From Saliphagus infecundisoli (GTDB lineage Archaea > Halobacteriota > Halobacteria > Halobacteriales > Natrialbaceae): DNA of 33,942 nt. Where the stretch lies: contig NZ_JAIWHV010000033.1 in NCBI RefSeq assembly GCF_020177375.1, forward strand, positions 1 to 33,942, read 5' to 3'. The notes under the pieces are model-generated. The model searched no databases, was not told the origin of the DNA, and saw only the letters and a program-made list of their open reading frames with translations. Shown in pieces: positions 31,042 through 33,942 of this stretch. A program made the translations under genes and the position numbers. Within the stretch, counting starts at the first letter, position 1, and each line of letters starts with the position of its first letter.

Positions 31042-31090
31042 GTCTAAGATACGTATCCAAGATATTAATCTAAGATTCTTAGATTAGATT
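31042..31090. promoter_or_regulatory. Palindrome and repeat array upstream of parA
   Basis: A perfect 19-nt palindrome, AATCTAAGATTCTTAGATT (31067-31085), preceded by TCTAAGATA and TCCAAGATA at short intervals and followed by TTAGATTAGAT: several copies of TCTAAGAT or its complement in 50 bp. It sits ~100 bp upstream of parA in AT-rich DNA, a typical place for a partition site or autoregulatory operator. Confidence 0.65.
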
Positions 31091-31120
31091 GTTTGATATC
31101 CCACCTATTCCGTTGACGGG

Positions 31121-31142
31121 CCCCACCTCAATCGAGGCGGGG
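31121..31142. other. GC-rich hairpin
   Basis: CCCCACCTC and GAGGCGGGG (31121-31129, 31134-31142) with an AATC loop and one A/C mismatch, standing in otherwise AT-rich DNA. It could be a transcription or processing signal for either direction. Confidence 0.4.
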
Positions 31143-31275
31143 ACGCCTCTGTGGAGATGATTTGGGGAGTTTTCAGATTTATAACAAACACGGAAACTCA
31201 ACTAAACGATCGCCACAATGGCTGGTCACCAGTTCTCCCGTGGCCTTTATCGAGCACCGGACAGTACATATTCAT

Positions 31276-31434
31276 ATGAGCCTTGAACGTCCCACTCGCA
31301 GTAACGGGCGGGATACTGCGGAAGTACTCGCAGATCTCACGGGTCGGCCCGTCGAAGACTTCGAGTACGACGGTCAGATCCCTGATATCGAGGATTTAGA
31401 GTTCCACCTCGTCGAAGATGCGGACGAGGAGTAG
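31276..31434 (+). CDS. Small hypothetical protein, 52 aa
   Basis: MSLERPTRSNGRDTAEVLAD then LTGRPVEDFEYDGQIPDIED and an acidic end. The upstream part of the long frame is not protein-like, so Met 31276 is chosen. Charged with no membrane span. No family recognised. It lies between the parA upstream sites and the second CCTTGTGCAACA inverted repeat. Confidence 0.5.
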   Translation: MSLERPTRSNGRDTAEVLADLTGRPVEDFEYDGQIPDIEDLEFHLVEDADEE

Positions 31435-31539
31435 CGCGTCTTAGAACCATTTACTACCGAAATCGTGCTAGCGTTCAAATTGATCAAGGAGCTTGTCGGC
31501 TCAGTCTAATAGACGAGGGACGTCTCAAACTCGTGTTGT

Positions 31540-31589
31540 TACCTTGTGCAACATAGCTTTGTGAGTGAGAACGTTTGTTGCACAAGGTA
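31540..31589. promoter_or_regulatory. 14-bp inverted repeat, second CCTTGTGCAACA site
   Basis: TACCTTGTGCAACA (31540-31553) and TGTTGCACAAGGTA (31576-31589), perfect, 22-nt spacer. The inner 12 bases equal those of the site at 27599-27645; the spacers are unrelated apart from GCTTT. The two sites bracket the small-gene operon and parA. Confidence 0.6.
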
Positions 31590-31752
31590 GGATGTGAGTT
31601 GATTCCTGAGACGATAGAATTCACAGTTCTAGTCGACGCTCGCGATGCTCGCTCCTTGTGATCAGACGCTCTCTTCCGAATGACGCTGAACGAACCCGTC
31701 AGGAAAGAGCGGCAGCCAGGTATATTTGTACGTGTAGGGAGAAGAAAACACC

Positions 31753-32049
31753 ATGACAGACGACGATGAGACGGTCTATCATCGCTCTCTCGATACACCA
31801 CTCGACCTTCGTACCGCGCTTGAATCGGCTGCAATCGAATTTCTCGACGTCGATGAGGATCGAACGGTCGTGATCTACCAACAGTCAATTCTCATGGTAA
31901 CTGCCACAGAGGGATCTGCAACGACAGCACAGGCATTCGATGTCGAACTCTGGGAGCCTCCAGCAGCAGGAACTACTGATGATTACGAGACCCTCCTCAC
32001 TGGATTTGTGGAAGAACTCCTTGCAGCCCCTGATCGATCCTCTCAGTAG
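31753..32049 (+). CDS. Hypothetical protein, 98 aa
   Basis: A 98-residue acidic protein: TVYHRSLDTPLDLRTALESA, then IEFLDVDEDRTVVIYQQSIL and a helical C-terminal DDYETLLTGFVEELLAAPDR. The alpha/beta order recalls small haloarchaeal signalling modules, but not closely enough to assign. It precedes the integrase on the same strand with ~290 bp between. Confidence 0.6.
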   Translation: MTDDDETVYHRSLDTPLDLRTALESAAIEFLDVDEDRTVVIYQQSILMVTATEGSATTAQAFDVELWEPPAAGTTDDYETLLTGFVEELLAAPDRSSQ

Positions 32050-32336
32050 CGAATATCGTACTTTTGCAGATAATAGAGACGATAGACGGCATCTAGAGAG
32101 TTATATTCAATTGGGAAAAATAATTCAATAAAGCCGGTGGAGAATGATATATCATTATGTGATTTATCATTATTCTTCATTGGGCGGGCGGCTAAATTGT
32201 ATATGTTGGTTGTCCCATGCCGACAACCCACTACACAAAATATTAGGAGTACTAACACAAACGCCGAACCAGCCACCAATGCACCCCTTAGAATCGACCC
32301 AGGACCAAGGACAGCGCCTACTCGGCGAAAATTTCC
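32050..32336. promoter_or_regulatory. AT-rich upstream region of the integrase with palindromes
   Basis: 287 bp with no gene. It holds a 14-nt palindrome AATGATATATCATT (32143-32156), a 7-bp hairpin GGTTGTC/GACAACC (32208-32228), and two ATTCAAT repeats (~32104-32129). This would suit a recombinase operator or an attachment site, but no core-site duplicate was found in the window. Confidence 0.45.
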
Positions 32337-33578
32337 ATGCCTGAGCAAATCAATTGGTCGCGACAGTCACTCGACGAACTGCAACAGACCTGGACCATCA
32401 CAATCGAACCCGCCCTCGAACGCGCAGGCCACGACCTCCAGTCACGACCAACCTACCAACAGCTACTCAACGTCGGCTACGGAGGGATCGCCTACACCCT
32501 TCGCGAACACCACGGTCTCACGCTCTCAGAATTCCTCACTACCATCGGTTACAGCGAGAACTCACCACCGAATTCCAACTCCTGGAAGATTGACAACGAA
32601 ACCACCATCGACGAGCTTGAAGCATACATTCGAACGCTCGAACAGCGACGGAACCTTGCTGAGTCAACAATCTCTACCAAGCGATCCCGACTCGCCACCT
32701 ACGCACGCACGTATCAAGACGCACATGGTCATGCTGATCTCATCGACCCGCTCACCGATCTTGACGCCCAACCCGACGAGATCGAGCGGGTGCTGACCGT
32801 CTTCGACACACTCGACCACGACTTAGAGAGTGACGCGTCGAAACTCCGCTACCTCGGCGACGTCTCACAGTTCTACGAGCATCTCCAACGACGAGGGAAA
32901 GCTACCTACAACCCTGCGGGGACCATCGAGATGGAGTACGGCTGGCAACGCCCCGAACCAGATAACGCGGCCCTCTCGAGCCACCACGTGCGGCAGATCT
33001 ACGACGTCGCCGACAACACGAGTGACGAACTCCTCGTCCTCGCACTGTGTGCCTGGGGGCTCCGTCGGAACGAAGTCGCGGCGTTGCACAACTCACAACT
33101 AGTCCTCGAAACAGATGATCCGCACATCCACTTTGACGAGCGAAAGAACGGACCAGGAACGGTCGCCTTGATCTACGGTCACGAGACACTCGCCAATCGC
33201 CTCGACACACTAGGTGCGTCCGATCGCGACTGGAACGGGCACCTGTTCCCCTCGACGGCAGCCGCAAGCGGCCACATTGTCGGTGAAACCGTCCAAGCAC
33301 GCTTCCAGCGGCTCGCAGAGCGTGCTGACGTCCGAGTGCGTGGACAGGCGCCCACGTCGAAAATGGGACGGCGATTCTGGTACACGACGTATCTCGACTC
33401 GCAAACAGACCTTCTCGAGAATCTCGATGCAATTGCAGACGATCAAGGCAGCTCCGATCCCAGCGTCGTCCTGAAAAATTACCTCTCAGAAGAAGAACGC
33501 CGTCAGTATCGTCGAGAGTTTATGCGAAAGCGACTCGCTGACGCGTTCGAGACTCAGCACACACGATCTTCCGCTTGA
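32337..33578 (+). CDS. Tyrosine recombinase / integrase
   Basis: A 413-residue protein of haloarchaeal XerC/D-like type. Residues ~1-85 form an extra N-terminal domain (SRPTYQQLLNVGYGGIAYTL). Residues ~85-200 are the SAM-like core-binding domain (IRTLEQRRNLAESTISTKRS). The catalytic domain follows: Arg in LCAWGLRRNEVAAL, Lys in HFDERKNGPGTVAL, an RRFWYTTYLDS segment in the place of the HxxR box, and a C-terminal VVLKNYLSEEERRQ holding the likely nucleophile Tyr. The His of the usual box II is not obvious. It cuts and rejoins DNA, for integration or plasmid dimer resolution. It closes the plasmid-like backbone. Confidence 0.85.
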   Translation: MPEQINWSRQSLDELQQTWTITIEPALERAGHDLQSRPTYQQLLNVGYGGIAYTLREHHGLTLSEFLTTIGYSENSPPNSNSWKIDNETTIDELEAYIRTLEQRRNLAESTISTKRSRLATYARTYQDAHGHADLIDPLTDLDAQPDEIERVLTVFDTLDHDLESDASKLRYLGDVSQFYEHLQRRGKATYNPAGTIEMEYGWQRPEPDNAALSSHHVRQIYDVADNTSDELLVLALCAWGLRRNEVAALHNSQLVLETDDPHIHFDERKNGPGTVALIYGHETLANRLDTLGASDRDWNGHLFPSTAAASGHIVGETVQARFQRLAERADVRVRGQAPTSKMGRRFWYTTYLDSQTDLLENLDAIADDQGSSDPSVVLKNYLSEEERRQYRREFMRKRLADAFETQHTRSSA

Positions 33579-33942
33579 TGCTCAAAGCTGAACTCCCCAC
33601 AGACCTCGTCGCCTACTCGCCCGATCTCCGCTTGAATACATCAATATATTGAAAATGGGTTAGACACACCATTATTGCCAGTAAAACGGGGTACAACAGC
33701 GCGTTTTTGATTGCTATCAACAAGGGAGTTTGCAAATCAAGACAGGCATGTGTTATTTAGATTATTGGCAACACCGGAGAGGGTACTGGAGAAACTGGCA
33801 CTGACGGTTAAGTAGTTGGTCGCGTCGCACACTACTTCCGAGGAATACGTCTGCCGAACAGCTATCGTCTCAGCAATCCGTGAGAGACACGATCAGTCAT
33901 GTCGTCCGTTCTTCCGCACAATAACGTCGCTGCTCGCAACTT
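33579..33942. other. Non-coding tail with a motif hairpin
   Basis: No gene supported. AAGTAGT and ACTACTT (33810-33816, 33831-33837) form a 7-bp stem whose loop TGGTCGCGTCGCAC carries GGTCGCGTCGCA, the motif that also starts the long inverted repeats at 5278 and 6916 and occurs at 15792-15803. Its role is unknown. Confidence 0.45.

Noticed and set aside
31042-31090. CRISPR array
   Set aside because: Repeat units are ~9 nt, overlapping and without unique spacers; no CRISPR-like direct repeats were found anywhere in the window.

Overview
The window comes from a halophilic archaeon (class Halobacteria). The proteins are acidic and Asp/Glu-rich. There are HalOD1, TrmB, TATA-box-binding protein (TBP), TRAM and archaeal histone-like genes, a deoxyhypusine synthase, and insertion sequences of haloarchaeal type (ISH8/IS4, ISH3, IS1595, IS701-like). 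Long non-coding tracts, nested and broken insertion sequences (ISs), a ParA-type partition gene and a tyrosine recombinase point to an accessory region: a megaplasmid, or an integrated plasmid scarred by ISs.

Layout. 1-5.0 kb: membrane and envelope genes (MscS remnant, TM-helix-repeat channel-like protein, a 47-aa protein, a ComEC-like metallo-beta-lactamase lipoprotein coupled to DUF3006, YihY/BrkB). 5.2-8.3 kb: repeats and relics (two ~137-bp inverted repeats around a HalOD1 gene and an IS1595 relic; deoxyhypusine synthase; an 82-bp MITE). 8.3-9.2 kb: EamA transporter. 9.3-12.2 kb: a broken ISH3-type element into which ISH8 has inserted, with a clear target duplication, plus a 107-bp MITE-like insert. 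12.5-15.1 kb: IS1595 transposase, then a TrmB regulator divergent from a small export-protein gene. 15.1-19.0 kb: mostly non-coding, with structured RNAs, a second MITE and a second ISH8. 19.1-24.1 kb: TRAM protein, TBP paralogue, PadR regulator, a nickel/cobalt exporter and small regulators. 24.2-24.8 kb: non-coding, with two more structured RNAs. 24.85-27.2 kb: acetyltransferase, IS701-type IS and an arsenite-transporter gene cut by it. 27.3-33.6 kb: plasmid-like backbone with a histone-fold protein, a small-gene operon, a ParA operon, palindromic sites and an integrase.

Two signals stand out. First, at least five non-coding segments between 15.1 and 24.8 kb (A and B, then C, D and E; on both strands) share one architecture. 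Each has a CTAT box 28-30 nt upstream of a 9-12 bp stem. In four copies the base of the stem is constant (GCAC/GTGC) while the upper pairs change on both sides; B is a GU-rich variant. Four copies have CCTG(C/T)A just after the stem. A second hairpin and a terminal hairpin follow, and the terminal loop is identical over 15 nt in two copies. This looks like a multicopy family of structured RNAs with its own promoters, which I cannot assign to a known class. Second, every transposase gene here, from four unrelated IS families, carries a series of long perfect hairpins (8-14 bp stems) inside its coding sequence. The two diverged ISH8 copies keep some of these at the same codons through compensatory changes. 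Host genes in the window do not show this.

All reading was by eye. Family names rest on motif recognition, with no database search.
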